A stretch of DNA of 64,000 bases from Dokdonella_A sp963834755 (GCA_963834755.1 CAWICQ010000009.1:496001-560000); one strand, 5' to 3'. Positions 33,519 through 43,508 are shown, numbered from the stretch's first letter. The notes: a model not told the origin generated them from the letters alone. Numbers and translations: made by a program.

Positions 33519-35646
33519 TTATTGCTGCTGAAGAATGATCGACGGATTGGCGACCTGAACGACGGTTCCGCCGGTCACCACCATGCTCGCCATCTCGCCC
33601 TGCATCTCGGCTGTCGCGGCCGGGAAGTCGGTCGGATCGAGCAACGAGCCGTGCTCGCCCTGGAGAAAACGCACGGCGCCGCGAATACCGTCCGGGTTCT
33701 GCGTCGTCTGTGTGATCGTGGAAAGGCCGAACGCCGCGATCAGCGGTTCGGTGCCGGACAACGGCGCGCCGGGCACCGTGTTCGGAATCACCTGATCCGA
33801 CAGCACATCGCCGCCGCCGACGACTTCTTGCATCAGAAGGCGCTTGCCCGCCGCCGTGGCGACGTTGAAGTTGATCGGATCGCCGGAGTCGACCGCGGTT
33901 TGCGCAGCGGTCATGAACGCGTCGTAATCCGGCGTGCCGGCGATGACGCCGGCCGCCGCGAGACCCGCGCGAATGCGCGGTCCGAACGTCGGCGAGCCAT
34001 CGAGGAGGCGCGCGATGCCGCCGCCCGGAACGTTGAGCACGCCGACGTTGACGTTCGGATCGATCGTGATGAACGTGGTGCCGACGATGCTGCCGAGCGA
34101 CTGGCCGACCAGCGCGATGCGCGAGCGCGTCGAAATCGGTACCGGCGGTGATGTGCATCGACGGAATCGCATGCGCGAGCTCGAACAGATCCGCCGCGCC
34201 CTGACGCAGGTTGTCGCGCGAAGTCAGAAGGCTCGACAGATTGATGAACCAGCTGCCGGACGGATCGATCGCACCATCGGGACCCGGCGCGCCGGTCGTG
34301 TTGTTCTCGAGATCGAGATCGAACGTGCGCTCGGTTGCGCCGAGCGCGGCGAACGGCGTATTGCCGATGTAGAACGGATTGGTCGGATCAGTGATGCCAT
34401 GCAGCGGCAGGTCGATCGCGACGACTGCGAAACCTTGCGCAGCGAGCGTGCCGGCGACCGCAAACGCATCGGTGCGATTGCGCGTGATGCCGTGCTGATA
34501 GATGACGACCGGCCAGCCCGTGGCTGGCTTGGTCTTGCCGGAGCGCGAATTCGGAATCGTGAGGACGAGCGGAATCGTCTGCGTCGAGGTCGGCACCGGG
34601 AACGGATTGCAATAGGTCAGGTTGGTCGACGTCGGATCGAGACCGAAGTCCGCGCACTGCGGAATGTACGCACCCGCCAGCCCTTGCCACCATTTCGTCA
34701 GCGGCGCGAGCGGATCGTCTGCCGTTGGCGCCGTCAGGTAATACGGCACGCTGATTACGCCGATATAGATGTCGGCAACCGGCGGCAGGCCTGCGCCGAG
34801 ATTGCCGAGGTTCTCGCCCGTCGGCGCCAGGACGACGGGCGCGGGATCGGATTGTTCGACCACCGCATCGACGGCCTGCAGCACGACGGTCGTCGATTGC
34901 GTCGTCACAACCCACGACAATGCAATCGATCCCGGCGCGATGCCCGCCGAAGCGGACGCGGCTTCCTGCGAATTGACCAGCTGGCGCAACGGCTCGAGCT
35001 GGCACGCTTCGGACGCCGGCAGCGCCGGCAGCGTCGATTGACCGCCCGAGCACAACGGATTCGGACGCTCGGCCAGCAAGTACGGCAGCGACGCACGGAT
35101 TGCACCGCCAGCCGCGTTGCGGATGCCCGTCGTGAGCACGGCCATGTACGACGTCATCTGATCGAGCGGACGCGTCGGCACGATCGCGATCGTTCGACCG
35201 CTCGTATCGGACGGCGCCAGCGCGACGACATATTCCTGCGGCGAAGCGAGCTCGCGCACGATTCCGGTCACGCCGCCGCCGGGTCCGCTGAGGTTCACCT
35301 GGAACACACGCACGCTGTCGCCGGCGACGAGCGAAGTCGCATCGATCGGAGCGTTGAACGTCGTCGCCCACGGCGCCGTCGTGCTGAACCCGTCGAGCGC
35401 ATTCATCGCGACCTTGGGATCACTGCCGTCGGTCGGGTCGACGACCGGAATATTGAGCGTCAGATCCGTGCTGCCGAACAGAAGCAGATTGTTCGGAAAC
35501 GGAATCACACCGGCCGCAGGATCGAAACTCGCGACCGTGTGGAACTGGACCGGCGCGGTGTAGTCGTAGGCGCGGGCATCGCGAACGGTGCACACGGCGA
35601 AGAGCGAGGACGCGACGGCCGCAGCCGTGATCAAGCGGACCTGCAT
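33519..35646 (-). CDS. Extracellular lipase/phospholipase (Pla-1/cef type), one frameshift
   Basis: It begins MQVRLITAAAVASSLFAVCT with a signal peptide and the bacterial lipase N-terminal domain (FDPAAGVIPFPNNLLLFGST, LNIPVVDPTDGSDP). The alpha/beta-hydrolase part follows: WPVVIYQHGITRNRTDAFAV, then AVVAIDLPLHGI. The nucleophile elbow LVGQSLGSIVG comes only after a break at 34118-34130, where one extra base shifts the frame. The corrected protein is about 708 residues. The QHG oxyanion motif and GQSLG match the Pla-1/cef/VolA family of surface lysophospholipases. It ends ANPSIILQQQ and lacks the DGFE tail. Confidence 0.82.
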
Positions 35647-35781
35647 GGTGGCACCTTCGGAGCACGCGGAGACCAAGCATCTTAGGCGGTTCAAACGCGC
35701 GTTGGCAACGTTGCACCGCCGCGAAAAAAACGATCGACGCCGAATGATGCAATGCACCACCCGGCCGCCCTGAAAGCGAGT

Positions 35782-36654
35782 TCAGGGCAGCGGCGGCGGG
35801 GTCCAGTCTGCGTCGCGCGGCCGAAAGTCGCGCGGCAACCAGCCGAAGTCGGAAACGGCCGCCGTGTTGTCGACGATGTGATCGTCGCTCATGCGCTGCA
35901 ACGCCGCCGGACTGGCAGCGGCGAATGTCTCGGTGCGCCGTGCAAGGCCGGCGCACGCACCCGCGAGCACATACGGAATCGGCGCGGGAACCGTTCCGAA
36001 CGGGAGCGCTGCGCGCACGCGCGCAAGCATCGCGTTGAACCGAATGCGCTCGCCGCCGCCGACCTCGTACACGCGTCTGGCCAGGACGGGCGCTGCCGAC
36101 ACCGCGATGGCAGCTACGGCCAGGTCGTCCGCATGCACGGGCTGGCGCAACCCGTGTGCGCCGAGCATCAGCGGAAACACGCGCCAGCGACGTGCGAAGT
36201 GAACCAATGGCGTCAGGCTGCGATCGAGACCCGCACCGTAGATCAAGCTCGCGCGCAAGACGGTCGACACGGAGCCGCGCGTGTCCGCCGCGGCCATAAG
36301 CCTTTCTTCGGCCTGGACGAGACGCGCGGCGAGCTCGCGCTCATGAGAATCCGCCGATCGCCGTTTGGTTTCGGCGCTTAGTGACCCGATCGCAACAACG
36401 CGCGCGCGCGCATCGCCGTTGTCGGCGAACCAGCGCGCGAATGCATCGAGTGGTCCGAGGCTGAACATCAGATCGGCGCGCGGCAATGGCGGAACGCGTC
36501 CCGGCAGGTCACCGACAATCCAGCGAAGGTTTGGCGTCTCGCTCGTCCGCGAAACGCGGCTGACTGCAATAACCTCGTGACCGGCCGCGAGCAGCCGCGG
36601 CACGAGAAAACGCCCGATCGCGCCGCTCGCGCCGAAGACCAGGGAAACCGTCAT
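35782..36654 (-). CDS. NAD(P)-dependent epimerase/dehydratase family protein
   Basis: 290 residues. The extended SDR fold starts VSLVFGASGAIGRFLVPRLL, with the GxxGxxG nucleotide loop. VVAIGSLSAETKR carries the conserved Ser strand. STVLRASLIYGAGLDRSLTP and QPVHADDLAVAAIAVSA are typical of NAD-dependent epimerases related to complex I NDUFA9-like proteins. The usual YxxxK motif is not obvious, so it is an atypical member, and catalytic activity is uncertain. Confidence 0.75.
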   Translation of the reverse strand: MTVSLVFGASGAIGRFLVPRLLAAGHEVIAVSRVSRTSETPNLRWIVGDLPGRVPPLPRADLMFSLGPLDAFARWFADNGDARARVVAIGSLSAETKRRSADSHERELAARLVQAEERLMAAADTRGSVSTVLRASLIYGAGLDRSLTPLVHFARRWRVFPLMLGAHGLRQPVHADDLAVAAIAVSAAPVLARRVYEVGGGERIRFNAMLARVRAALPFGTVPAPIPYVLAGACAGLARRTETFAAASPAALQRMSDDHIVDNTAAVSDFGWLPRDFRPRDADWTPPPLP

Positions 36655-36672
36655 CTTCGGCGATGCGCGCCG

Positions 36673-37680
36673 CTAGGTCGCAACGCGCGCGTGCACCGGC
36701 AGCGCGACCGTGAACACCGACCCCGCGCCGACCTTGCTGCGCACCTTGATCGAGCCGCCCATGCGATCGAGGATCTGGCGTACCAGCGTGAGACCGATGC
36801 CGCCCGCCGCGTCGACGCCCTTGGTGGTGACGAAAGGATCGAAGATCACCGGCAGGAGGTCCTCGGAAATGCCGGCGCCGTTGTCGCCGACATCGATCTC
36901 GACGTGATTGCCGGATGCGCGCGTCGCGACGCTGAGCCTTCCCGTGCCGTCGATCGCTTCGCTCGCGTTGTTGATCAGGTGCAGAAACACCTGAGCGAGC
37001 TGGCCGGGCTCGGCCTGGATCTTCGGCAACTCGCGGTAGTCACGCACGATCTCGATACGCCCGCGCAGGCGGCGCTCGGCGATGCGCAAGGCGTGATCGA
37101 TGCTGAGATTGATGTCGACCGGCTGGGTCTCGGCGGGATTCGCGGCGAACTGCGAAAGGCTCTGCGTCAGTGCGCCGATGTCGCGCAGGCTTTCCGCCGC
37201 GGTCTCGAGCAGATGCCGGGATTCATCGAGCGCCGAGCTCTTCTCGAGATTCGTGCGCGCCTCGAACAGCGCGCGGCGCGCGCCTTCGACGTGCAGCACG
37301 AGCTTGTCCAGGCTCGCCTTGTCCGCGCCGAAGATCAGCTCGACGGGCTGCAGGCAATACTGCACGGCCGCGTCGTAGCGTTTGACCAGCGTGCGGTAAT
37401 CGACCAGCTGACGCGCAGCGTGATCGACCTGGCTGCGCACGGAAGCGAGCGGCGCGTCGAGCTCGTGCGCAGTCGAGCCGAGCAGCTTGCCGAGCGGCGC
37501 AAGGCCGGCCGAGCCGACCGCCTGCGCCTGGTTCGAGCGCATCGCCTCGCTGGCGTTTTCCGCCTCGATCTTGGCGAAGCGCAGCTGCGTCGTCAGCGCG
37601 CGCTCGGCCGCGAGCTGGCGCGCGAGCCAGACTGCGGCGCCGATCGCCATCACGGCGAGTATCCACCCGACCCACATCAT
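36673..37680 (-). CDS. Orphan sensor histidine kinase
   Basis: 335 residues with one N-terminal membrane segment (WILAVMAIGAAVWLARQL), a coiled-coil region, and a HisKA-like helix in which LGSTAHELDAPLASVRSQVD carries the phospho-His. The HATPase domain has HLINNASEAIDG (N box), DVGDNGAGISEDLLPVIFDP (G1) and GGIGLTLVRQIL (G2). No sensor domain and no response regulator are nearby. It starts 64 bases after the end of the CaCA antiporter gene on the same strand. Confidence 0.85.
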   Translation of the reverse strand: MMWVGWILAVMAIGAAVWLARQLAAERALTTQLRFAKIEAENASEAMRSNQAQAVGSAGLAPLGKLLGSTAHELDAPLASVRSQVDHAARQLVDYRTLVKRYDAAVQYCLQPVELIFGADKASLDKLVLHVEGARRALFEARTNLEKSSALDESRHLLETAAESLRDIGALTQSLSQFAANPAETQPVDINLSIDHALRIAERRLRGRIEIVRDYRELPKIQAEPGQLAQVFLHLINNASEAIDGTGRLSVATRASGNHVEIDVGDNGAGISEDLLPVIFDPFVTTKGVDAAGGIGLTLVRQILDRMGGSIKVRSKVGAGSVFTVALPVHARVAT

Positions 37681-37744
37681 GCTGGTGTCCTCCGCATCGC
37701 GCGCAAAGACCGCCGAAAGCCGCGATGCGTTCCGCGCTGCAGGC

Positions 37745-38698
37745 TCATCCGTGCGTCAGCCAGATTTCGCCGATCAAGAACAACACATAGGCCGCGACCA
37801 GAATCGCCCCTTCGCGCCGCGAAAGCTCGCCGTCGCTCTTCATCATCGGATAGATCGCGACCGCCAGCACGATCAGCGCCGGAATTTCGGTGTGCTGCAG
37901 CGAGCGCGCCACGCCGACGGTCTGCCACAGCGCGAGTCCGCCAGCCAGCAGCAGGACACTGCCGATCACCGCGCCGAACGCGTGCCCGATGGCGAAATCG
38001 CCCTGGCCGCGCTTGGCGGCGGTCAGCGTCGGCGGCACGCTCGCGATCGCTGTTGCCGCACCGAGCACGGTGAGTCCGATCACCAGCGGCGACAGCGCGC
38101 CGCTGGTCGAAAAAGCCATCGCGCCGTCGACCAGCCAAACCGCCGCGAACGGCAGAATCACGACGCCGACGACGACGCGTGCCGCGTCGCGCCAGACCAG
38201 CATCGTGGTGCCCGTTGCCGACGCGAGTTCGTTGCGCATATCTGCGTTTTCGCTGCGTGCGGCGCGCACCACCAGCGCGACGATCACCGCGTAGGCGAGG
38301 ATCAGGATCACACCATCTGCCGGACCGAGCCGCGCATCGAGCGAAAGCGCCCAGAACAGCACGGCCGACGCGATCAGCGCCGGATTTGCCCACGCGAACA
38401 ATTTGAGGCGCGCGCGCAACGGCGCGGACAGCGCGCAGATGCCGAGCACCAGACCAATCTGAGCGATGCTGCTGCCGACGAGATTGCCGAGCGCGAGTTC
38501 AGGCTGGCGCGCATAGCCCGCGGCGAGCGTGACCACAAGCGCCGGCACCAGCGCACCCAGTGCCGTCGAAGTGAGACCCACACCGTATCCGGAAAGCCCG
38601 CTGCGCAGCGCAAGGCCGCCGACGCCGCGGGCGAAACTGTCCGCGCCGAGCAGCAGCAGAACGGCTCCCAACACGAAACTTCCGACCTGTGCGAGCAT
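37745..38698 (-). CDS. CaCA-family Na+/Ca2+ antiporter-like protein
   Basis: About 317 residues from MLAQVGSFVLGAVLLLLGAD, with ten hydrophobic segments in two inverted halves. The alpha-repeat motifs are STALGALVPALVVTLAAGYA with LGNLVGSSIAQIGLV in the first half, and TVLGAATAIASVPPTLTAAK with IGHAFGAVIGSVLLL in the second. The usual GTS(L/I)PE residues are altered (acidic residues are missing from both repeats), so the transported ion is uncertain. Otherwise it resembles YrbG-type calcium/sodium exchangers. Confidence 0.75.
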   Translation of the reverse strand: MLAQVGSFVLGAVLLLLGADSFARGVGGLALRSGLSGYGVGLTSTALGALVPALVVTLAAGYARQPELALGNLVGSSIAQIGLVLGICALSAPLRARLKLFAWANPALIASAVLFWALSLDARLGPADGVILILAYAVIVALVVRAARSENADMRNELASATGTTMLVWRDAARVVVGVVILPFAAVWLVDGAMAFSTSGALSPLVIGLTVLGAATAIASVPPTLTAAKRGQGDFAIGHAFGAVIGSVLLLAGGLALWQTVGVARSLQHTEIPALIVLAVAIYPMMKSDGELSRREGAILVAAYVLFLIGEIWLTHG

Positions 38699-38909
38699 GT
38701 CGGCACTCCTCCCGATCGGCAGCGCGTCCCCGCGCAGTCTATCCGGATGCCGGCGCCGGGCAATAACCTCCACGGAATGGCCATTGTGCGAGGATCGGCA
38801 CCGAGCAGGGACGAACCCTTGAATCGCGCGCGGCGACCGTCGCCTCGGGCGAGCCGGCGCGACGGGTCGAGACGTAAGGGCTTTTGGCACTCGAATACGC
38901 GGAGGCACG

Positions 38910-39272
38910 ATGATCGCTCGCATCTGGCGCGGTATCACGCTCGCGGAAAAGGCCGACGCCTACATCGACTACCTGAACGAAACGGGCCTGAAGGACTACG
39001 CGAATACGCCGGGAAATCGCGGCGTCAGCGTGTTGCGCCGGACGCAGGGCGATCACTGCGAGATCGTGCTGATCTCGCTATGGGAGTCGATGGCAGCCGT
39101 GCGCGCGTTCGCCGGCGAGAATCCGGAACGCTCGGTCTACTATCCCGAGGACGAGCAGTACCTGCTCGAAATGGAACCGCTGGTGCGTCACTACGAGGTG
39201 GCGGATCAGATCGTGCCGACCGGCGAAGCCACGCCGCATTCGACGCCAACGCCGCGCGAAAAAAAGATGTAA
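38910..39272 (+). CDS. Antibiotic biosynthesis monooxygenase (ABM) domain protein
   Basis: 120 residues. The sequence MIARIWRGITLAEKADAYID, then GVSVLRRTQGDHCEIVLISL and WESMAAVRAFAGENP, is a dimeric alpha/beta-barrel (ABM-like) fold. Proteins of this shape act as small monooxygenases or haem-degrading enzymes; catalytic residues are not conserved enough for a specific call. The last twenty residues are a polar tail. It stands alone between genes of opposite strand. Confidence 0.75.
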   Translation: MIARIWRGITLAEKADAYIDYLNETGLKDYANTPGNRGVSVLRRTQGDHCEIVLISLWESMAAVRAFAGENPERSVYYPEDEQYLLEMEPLVRHYEVADQIVPTGEATPHSTPTPREKKM

Positions 39273-39287
39273 AGATCGGCCGGCGCG

Positions 39288-39980
39288 TCAGCTGCCGAGC
39301 GCCCAATCCGCGGCGTATTCGGCATGGATGCGCGTCGTATCGAACACCGGCACGCTCGTGTCCGCGGCGCCGACCAGCAAGCCGATCTCGGTGCATCCCA
39401 GAATCACGCCTTGCGCACCGTTTGCGACCAGCGCCCGCATGACGTGCTGAAGGCGCGTGCGCGATGCTTCGCGAATCACGCCCTGGCAAAGCTCGTCGTA
39501 GATGATGCGGTGAATCTCGGCGCGCTCCTCCGCGTCGGGCACCACGACGTCCAGCATGTTCCGCTCCAGCCGGCCGCGATAGAAATCCTGCTCCATCGTG
39601 AATCGCGTTCCGAGCAAACCGACTTTGCCGACACCTTGCGCACGCACCAGCCGCGCGGTCGCATCGGCGATGTGCAATACCGGAATGCCGATCGCCGTTT
39701 CGATCGTCGCGACGACGCGATGCATCGTGTTCGTGCAGATGGCCAGCGCCTCGGCGCCCGCACGCTCGAGCGCCTGCCCCGCGTGCGCGAGCATGCGACC
39801 TGCCGCGTCCCAGTCGCCGATGTGCTGCAGCCGTTCGATCTCGGCGAAATCGACGCTGTACAGCACGAGTTTCGCCGAATGCAACCCACCGAGCCGCTCG
39901 CGCACGCGCTCGTTGACGATGCGGTAGTACAGCAGCGTCGATTCCCAACTCATGCCGCCGAGAAGTCCGAGCGTGCGCAC
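39288..39980 (-). CDS. Aspartate/glutamate racemase family protein
   Basis: 230 residues. MRTLGLLGGMSWESTLLYYR is the family N-terminus. The two catalytic cysteines are in ALAICTNTMHRVVA and GVILGCTEIGLLV, and they act as acid and base in cofactor-independent racemisation. FTMEQDFYRGRLE is also conserved. The closest described relatives are YgeA-type broad-specificity racemases; substrate preference cannot be read from sequence. Confidence 0.9.
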   Translation of the reverse strand: MRTLGLLGGMSWESTLLYYRIVNERVRERLGGLHSAKLVLYSVDFAEIERLQHIGDWDAAGRMLAHAGQALERAGAEALAICTNTMHRVVATIETAIGIPVLHIADATARLVRAQGVGKVGLLGTRFTMEQDFYRGRLERNMLDVVVPDAEERAEIHRIIYDELCQGVIREASRTRLQHVMRALVANGAQGVILGCTEIGLLVGAADTSVPVFDTTRIHAEYAADWALGS

Positions 39981-40041
39981 GATTTTTCCTTCCTTCGTTG
40001 TGTAGAGCCATCGCAGCCCGTGCTGGAGCGATGAGGGCTAT

Positions 40042-40163
40042 CCCCTCTCCCGCTTGCGGGAGAGGGTAGGGTGAGGGACGACCGGAGCGAACGTGCTAGC
40101 CGCCGCGAAAAGCCCCTCACCCGCGCTTCGCACGACCTCTCCCGCAGGCGGGAGAGGTGGGTT
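40042..40163. repeat. Facing pair of CCTCTCCCGC-type palindromic repeats
   Basis: CCCTCTCCCGCTTGCGGGAG lies at about 40043-40062, followed by GGGTAGGGTGAGGG. It faces CCCCTCACCC (40113-40122) followed by CCTCTCCCGCAGGCGGGAGA (40137-40156). The inverted pair resembles a BIME and ends at the lpdA stop codon (40164). It probably serves as a terminator for lpdA. Confidence 0.6.
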
Positions 40164-42077
40164 CTACTTCTTCTTCGGAATATAGAGATCCGTCACGGTG
40201 CCTTCGTAAACCTCCGCCGCCATACCGACCGATTCGCTCAGCGTCGGATGCGGATGGATCGTGAGTCCGATGTCCGCCGCCTCCGCGCCCATTTCGATCG
40301 CCAGCGCGACTTCGGAAATGAGATCGCCCGCGTTCGGCGCGACGATGCCGCCGCCGATGATGCGATGCGTCGCCTCGTCGAAGACGAGCTTGGTGAAACC
40401 CTCGGTGCGGCCGATGCCGACTGCGCGTCCCGAAGCCGCGTGTGGAAATTTGCCGACGCCGTACGGAATGCCCTGTTTCTTCCCTTCGTTTTCGGTGATG
40501 CCGACCCACGCGATCTCGGGATCCGTGTACGCAACCGATGGCACCACGCGCGCAACGAACTCGCTCTTCTGACCCGCCGCGACTTCGGCCGCGACTTTGC
40601 CCTCGTGCGTCGCCTTGTGCGCGAGCATCGGCGGACCGACGAGATCGCCGATCGCGAAGATGTGCGGCACGTTGGTGCGCATCTGCCGATCGACGGCGAT
40701 GAAACCGCGTTCGTCGACCGCGACGCCGGCCTTGTCCGCGCCGATCTTGTTGCCGTTCGCCGATCTGCCGACGGCGACGAGCACGCGATCGTAAAGTTGC
40801 GGTTCGGGCGCCTTCTCACCCTCGAACGTCGCGCGAAGGCCATTTTTCTCCGCCTCGATCTTCGCGACCTTGACCTTCAGATGGATGCCCGCGTATCGCT
40901 TGGCGAGACGCTGTTGCAGCGGTCGCACGAGGTCGGGATCCGCGCCGGGCATCAATTGATCGAGGAGTTCGACGACGGTGACTTCACTGCCGAGGCCATC
41001 GTAAACGCACGCCATCTCGAGACCGATGATGCCGCCGCCGACGACCAGAAGTTTTTTCGGAATGTCGATGAGCTCGAGCGCATCGGTCGAATCCATCATG
41101 CGCTTGTCGTTCCACGGGAAGCCCGGCAGCTTCACTGCCTGCGAGCCCGCCGCGATGATCGCATTCTCGAAACGGACGAGCTTCTTGCCGTCCTTCGTCT
41201 CGACCTCGATCTCATGCGGCGAAACAAACGTGCCGGTTCCGGTCACGATAGTGACTTTGCGCTGCTTTGCCATGCCCGCGAGGCCGCTGTTCATCTGCGC
41301 GACGACCTTGTCCTTGAACGCGCGCAACTTGGCGAGATCGATCTTCGGCTCGCCGAACGCAATGCCGTAGTCGTTCGCGTGCGCCGCTTCGTCGATCAGG
41401 CGCGCCGCGTGCAGCAGCGCCTTGGATGGAATGCAGCCGACATTGAGGCACACGCCACCGAGCGCGGCGTAGCGCTCGATCAGCACGGTGTTCTGGCCGA
41501 GATCCGCCGCGCGGAACGCAGCGGTGTAACCGCCGGGACCCGAACCGAGCACGACGACCTGGCATTCGATATCGGCTTTGCGCCCGGTTTCCGGCGCGCC
41601 TTTCGCAACCGGCACAGTGCTCGACGCCGCGCTTCCGCTTGCGCTTTCGCCCGCTCTCCCGCTTGCGGGAGAGGGCTGGGGTGAGGGCACGCCTTGCGAC
41701 GGCGCTCCACCTCTTCCCTCACCCGCCGCGCTCTGCGCGGCGACCTCTCCCGCAAGCGGGCGAGGTGAAGATGCCGCTCCACTTTTCTCCCCGCTCGCCT
41801 GCGATGCTGGCGCGGTCTTTGTCTGCGCCGGTGCATCAGCGACTTCGATGACCACGACCACATCGCCTTCCGAAACGGTGTCATCGACCTTGACCCGCAC
41901 TTCCTTGACTACACCCGCCGCGCTCGACGGTACTTCCATCGTCGCCTTGTCGGATTCGAGCGTGACGAGGCCTTGATCCTTCGCGACCGTGTCGCCCGGT
42001 TTCACCAGCACTTCGATGACCGGCACATCGCTGTAGTTGCCAATGTCCGGGACTTTCACTTCGATCGTGTTCGCCAT
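40164..42077 (-). CDS. lpdA: Dihydrolipoamide dehydrogenase (E3) with N-terminal lipoyl domain
   Basis: 637 residues. Residues 1-80 are a lipoyl domain (VKVPDIGNYSDVPVIEVLVK, lipoyl Lys44 in ESDKATMEV). Residues about 82-165 are a low-complexity linker. From about 170 comes the flavoprotein disulfide reductase: VVLGSGPGGYTAAFRAADLG (FAD), the redox pair Cys210/Cys215 in GGVCLNVGCIPSK, LVVGGGIIGLEMACVYDGLG (NAD), HIFAIGDLVG, and the C-terminal catalytic HPHPTLSE. It reoxidises dihydrolipoamide on E2. Lipoyl-bearing E3 is known in several beta- and gammaproteobacteria. It starts 15 bases after aceF. Part of the linker is encoded by two palindromic repeats. Confidence 0.96.
   Translation of the reverse strand: MANTIEVKVPDIGNYSDVPVIEVLVKPGDTVAKDQGLVTLESDKATMEVPSSAAGVVKEVRVKVDDTVSEGDVVVVIEVADAPAQTKTAPASQASGEKSGAASSPRPLAGEVAAQSAAGEGRGGAPSQGVPSPQPSPASGRAGESASGSAASSTVPVAKGAPETGRKADIECQVVVLGSGPGGYTAAFRAADLGQNTVLIERYAALGGVCLNVGCIPSKALLHAARLIDEAAHANDYGIAFGEPKIDLAKLRAFKDKVVAQMNSGLAGMAKQRKVTIVTGTGTFVSPHEIEVETKDGKKLVRFENAIIAAGSQAVKLPGFPWNDKRMMDSTDALELIDIPKKLLVVGGGIIGLEMACVYDGLGSEVTVVELLDQLMPGADPDLVRPLQQRLAKRYAGIHLKVKVAKIEAEKNGLRATFEGEKAPEPQLYDRVLVAVGRSANGNKIGADKAGVAVDERGFIAVDRQMRTNVPHIFAIGDLVGPPMLAHKATHEGKVAAEVAAGQKSEFVARVVPSVAYTDPEIAWVGITENEGKKQGIPYGVGKFPHAASGRAVGIGRTEGFTKLVFDEATHRIIGGGIVAPNAGDLISEVALAIEMGAEAADIGLTIHPHPTLSESVGMAAEVYEGTVTDLYIPKKK
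41653..41766. repeat. Pair of palindromic repeats inside the lpdA linker
   Basis: GCTCTCCCGCTTGCGGGAGA then GGGCTGGGGTGAGGGC (41653-41688) faces CCCTCACCCGCCGCGCTCTG and CCTCTCCCGCAAGCGGGCGA (41716-41764). The order and opposite orientation match the intergenic pair at 40042-40163. They are read through in frame and give the linker residues of about 104-143 (SPRPLAGEVAAQSAAGEG and PSPQPSPASGRAGE). Confidence 0.75.
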
Positions 42078-42092
42078 CGCCGCCTCCGTGCG

Positions 42093-43508
42093 TCAGAGCA
42101 GCACGCGCCGCATGTCGGCGAGCGCTTGCGCAAGATACGCGGTGAAGCGCGCCGCGGACGCGCCGTCGATGACGCGGTGATCGTACGAAAGCGACAGCGG
42201 CAGCATCAGCCGGGGCTGGAATATGCTGCCGTCCCAGACGGGACGCATCTGCGATTTCGATACGCCGAGGATCGCGACTTCGGGCGCGTTGACGATCGGC
42301 GTGAACGCCGTGCCGCCGATGCCGCCGAGCGACGAGATCGAAAAACATCCGCCGGACATTTCCGCGGGCCCAAGCTTGCCTTCGCGCGCTTTCTTGGCGA
42401 GCTCGGCAGTCTCAGTTGCGATCTCGATGACGCCTTTCTTGTCCGCATCGCGCAGCACCGGCACGACCAGACCATTCGGCGTGTCGGCGGCGAAACCGAT
42501 GTGGAAGTATTTCTTAAGCACGAGGTTTTCGCCGCTCGCATCGAGCGACGAGTTGAAGTCGGGATATTTCTTCAGCGCCGCGACGACGGCCTTGATCAGG
42601 AATCCCAGCATCGTCAGCTTGATTCCCGCCTTTTCGTTTTCCTTGTTGATCGCGACGCGCAGCGCTTCGAGTTCGGTGATGTCCGCCTCGTCGTGTTGCG
42701 TGACGTGCGGGATCATCACCCAGTTGCGCGCGAGATTCGCGCCGGCAATCTTCTTGATTTTCGACAGCGGTTTGATCTCGATCTCGCCGAACTTGGCGAA
42801 ATCGACACGTGGCCACGGCAGGAGATTCAGTCCCGCGCCGCCCGCGGCGGGCGCGGCGGCGCGCGACGTTGCGCCGCCGGCGAGCGCGGCTTTGACGAAA
42901 TTGCGCACGTCCTGTTTCGAGATGCGGCCCTTGCGCTCGCTACCGTTGACGTGGGTGAGATCGACGCCGAGCTCGCGCGCGAAGAGGCGCACCGCAGGGC
43001 TCGCGTGAGGCACTTTGTCCGGCATCACCGTGCTCGCATCGAACGGCACGGGCGGCGTGCGCGGAACGCCGGCGTCAACATCGGCACCCGAGCGTGGCGA
43101 CTCCTTCGCGGCGGATGAAGCCGGCGCGGACGCTGGCTGCGCAGACGCCGAAGCCGCGCGCGGCGCGCTTTCCGTTGCCGCCGGCTCGCGCCCTTCCTCG
43201 CGCGCGAGCGCCGCCGGCGACGTGTCGCCCGCGATCGGCGTCGCGGCGGCCCTTGGCTGCGAAGCAGCGTCCGCGGCTTCGATCAGCGCGACGACCGCGC
43301 CTTCGGACACCTCGTCGCCGACCTTGACCTTGACCTCCTTGACCACGCCGTCGAACGGCGCCGGCACTTCCATCGTCGCCTTGTCCGATTCCAGCGTGAC
43401 CAGACCCTGATCCTTGCCCACGGCGTCGCCCGCCTTCACCAGCACCTCGATGACCGGCACGTTCGTGTAGTTGCCGATATCCGGCACCTTGGCTTCGCGA
43501 GTCGCCAT
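42093..43508 (-). CDS. aceF: Pyruvate dehydrogenase E2, dihydrolipoamide acetyltransferase
   Basis: 471 residues. One N-terminal lipoyl domain (lipoyl Lys43 in ESDKATMEV) is followed by an Ala/Pro linker (about 80-155). The peripheral-subunit-binding domain is VPHASPAVRLFARELGVDLT with SERKGRISKQDV. The catalytic domain contains RNWVMIPHVTQHDEADITEL and ends in the active-site SYDHRVIDGASAARF (His and Asp of HxxxDG). It transfers the acetyl group from E1 to CoA. The single lipoyl domain is nearly identical to that of the adjacent E3, suggesting duplication. aceE is not in the window. Confidence 0.96.
   Translation of the reverse strand: MATREAKVPDIGNYTNVPVIEVLVKAGDAVGKDQGLVTLESDKATMEVPAPFDGVVKEVKVKVGDEVSEGAVVALIEAADAASQPRAAATPIAGDTSPAALAREEGREPAATESAPRAASASAQPASAPASSAAKESPRSGADVDAGVPRTPPVPFDASTVMPDKVPHASPAVRLFARELGVDLTHVNGSERKGRISKQDVRNFVKAALAGGATSRAAAPAAGGAGLNLLPWPRVDFAKFGEIEIKPLSKIKKIAGANLARNWVMIPHVTQHDEADITELEALRVAINKENEKAGIKLTMLGFLIKAVVAALKKYPDFNSSLDASGENLVLKKYFHIGFAADTPNGLVVPVLRDADKKGVIEIATETAELAKKAREGKLGPAEMSGGCFSISSLGGIGGTAFTPIVNAPEVAILGVSKSQMRPVWDGSIFQPRLMLPLSLSYDHRVIDGASAARFTAYLAQALADMRRVLL

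Noticed and set aside
33934..35685. Long open frame on the plus strand (about 580 codons) opposite the lipase gene
   Set aside because: Its composition is Arg-rich and low in hydrophobic residues, as expected of antisense to a high-GC gene. The minus strand has clear lipase motifs and a signal peptide.
37487..39442. 650-codon open frame on the plus strand over the kinase, antiporter and racemase genes
   Set aside because: It crosses several well-identified genes on both strands and shows no domain; only a by-product of high GC.
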